Assembly (NCBI GenBank): GCA_030038715.1
Contig: JASHSO010000084.1
Span: 1-5,608, forward strand
Source of the DNA: Streptosporangiaceae bacterium
GTDB lineage: Bacteria > Actinomycetota > Actinomycetes > Streptosporangiales > Streptosporangiaceae
Reading direction: 5' to 3'
Length of the DNA stretch: 5,608 nucleotides
Positions 5,242 to 5,608 of the stretch are shown here, piece by piece. The notes under the pieces were generated by a model that worked only from the letters and a program-made list of their open reading frames with translations, made no database searches and was not told the DNA's origin. Each line of letters starts with the position of its first letter. Within the stretch, counting starts at the first letter, position 1. A program made the translations under genes and the position numbers.

Positions 5242-5608
5242 CAGCGTTCCCTCACCATGTCGACGAACATCTGGTGGATTCGCCAGTCCCCGGTGAGCTC
5301 GGGATGGAACGCGGTAGCCAGCGCCGAACCCTGGCGGACCGCGACGATCCTACTCGCGGCTAGCTCGGTGGCAAGAACCTCGACGCCCGCCCCGACCTGC
5401 TCCACCCACGGCGCACGGATGAACACTGCGCGGAACGGCGGGCCGTCCAGGCCCGAGATGTGCAGGTCGGTCTCGAACGAGTCCACCTGGCGGCCGAAAG
5501 CGTTCCGCCGCACCGTCATGTCGATGCCGCCCAGGGTCTGCTGCGCGGACGCCGGGTCGGGCAGCCGGTCGGCCAAAAGGATCAGGCCGGCGCACGACCC
5601 GAAGACCG
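5241..5608 (-). CDS. pdxT: PdxT, glutaminase subunit of pyridoxal 5'-phosphate synthase (partial, N-terminus outside window)
   Basis: The last 121 residues of a class-I glutamine amidotransferase of the PdxT/SNO family are visible; the reading frame is open to the window edge, so the N-terminal part is missing. PdxT hydrolyses glutamine and channels ammonia to PdxS, which builds the vitamin B6 cofactor PLP from ribose 5-phosphate and glyceraldehyde 3-phosphate. The nucleophile elbow GSCAG puts the catalytic Cys at visible residue 5. The family block [16 protein letters not shown] is at about 30-45, FIRAPWVE at 62-69, and the His/Glu of the triad sit in [11 protein letters not shown] (H101, E103 of the fragment). 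No catalytic residue seen here is lost. The stop TGA shares one base with the yebC ATG (TGATG), so the two genes are almost certainly co-transcribed and coupled. An internal ATG in the fragment is not the true start, because the catalytic Cys lies upstream of it. pdxS is expected upstream, outside the window. Confidence 0.95.
   Translation of the reverse strand, partial: VFGSCAGLILLADRLPDPASAQQTLGGIDMTVRRNAFGRQVDSFETDLHISGLDGPPFRAVFIRAPWVEQVGAGVEVLATELAASRIVAVRQGSALATAFHPELTGDWRIHQMFVDMVRER

Noticed and set aside
1..5608. Mobile elements, CRISPR arrays, tRNA/rRNA genes, defence or biosynthetic cassettes
   Set aside because: None seen on either strand. The window is nearly filled by conserved housekeeping genes in their usual order, with no transposase, terminal repeat pair, spaced repeat array or foreign-looking block.

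Overview
The window is chromosomal DNA from a high-GC Gram-positive bacterium (Actinomycetota). The evidence is G/C-rich third codon positions, GTG starts, a Gram-positive/actinobacterial type LexA box, a SecD with a long Thr/Pro/Ser/Ala-rich insert, and the gene order pdxT-yebC-ruvC-ruvA-ruvB-yajC-secD, which is classic for streptomycetes and relatives. I cannot name the genus. All genes lie on the minus strand, so they read from high to low coordinates. Both window edges cut a gene.

In transcription order: (1) 5608-4489 holds the 3' part of pdxT (glutaminase subunit of PLP synthase), overlapping yebC (TACO1/YebC family) by one base. (2) 4488-4362 is a 127-bp gap with a weak hairpin, promoter-like hexamers and a clear LexA/SOS box just upstream of ruvC. 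(3) 4361-2105 is ruvC-ruvA-ruvB, a complete Holliday-junction branch-migration and resolution set. Each junction is a 4-base stop/start overlap (GTGA, then ATGA), so the three are probably translationally coupled and induced together by DNA damage. (4) 2104-1844 is a 261-bp gap with a good sigma-70-type promoter (a dyad fills its spacer) and a long leader hairpin. (5) 1843-1 is yajC followed by secD, accessory subunits of the Sec translocon; secD runs off the window and secF would be expected next.

The genes are ordinary housekeeping genes and I see no mobile element, CRISPR array, tRNA, rRNA or defence system. The points worth a second look are non-coding or cryptic: a perfect 9-bp inverted repeat with a 3-base centre inside the 3' end of yajC, written in locally A/T-richer codons; the structured yajC leader and its dyad-containing promoter; the SOS box before ruvC; and, in secD, an A-B-B-A 18-bp tandem repeat in the variable insert plus an altered GLDLxGG motif.
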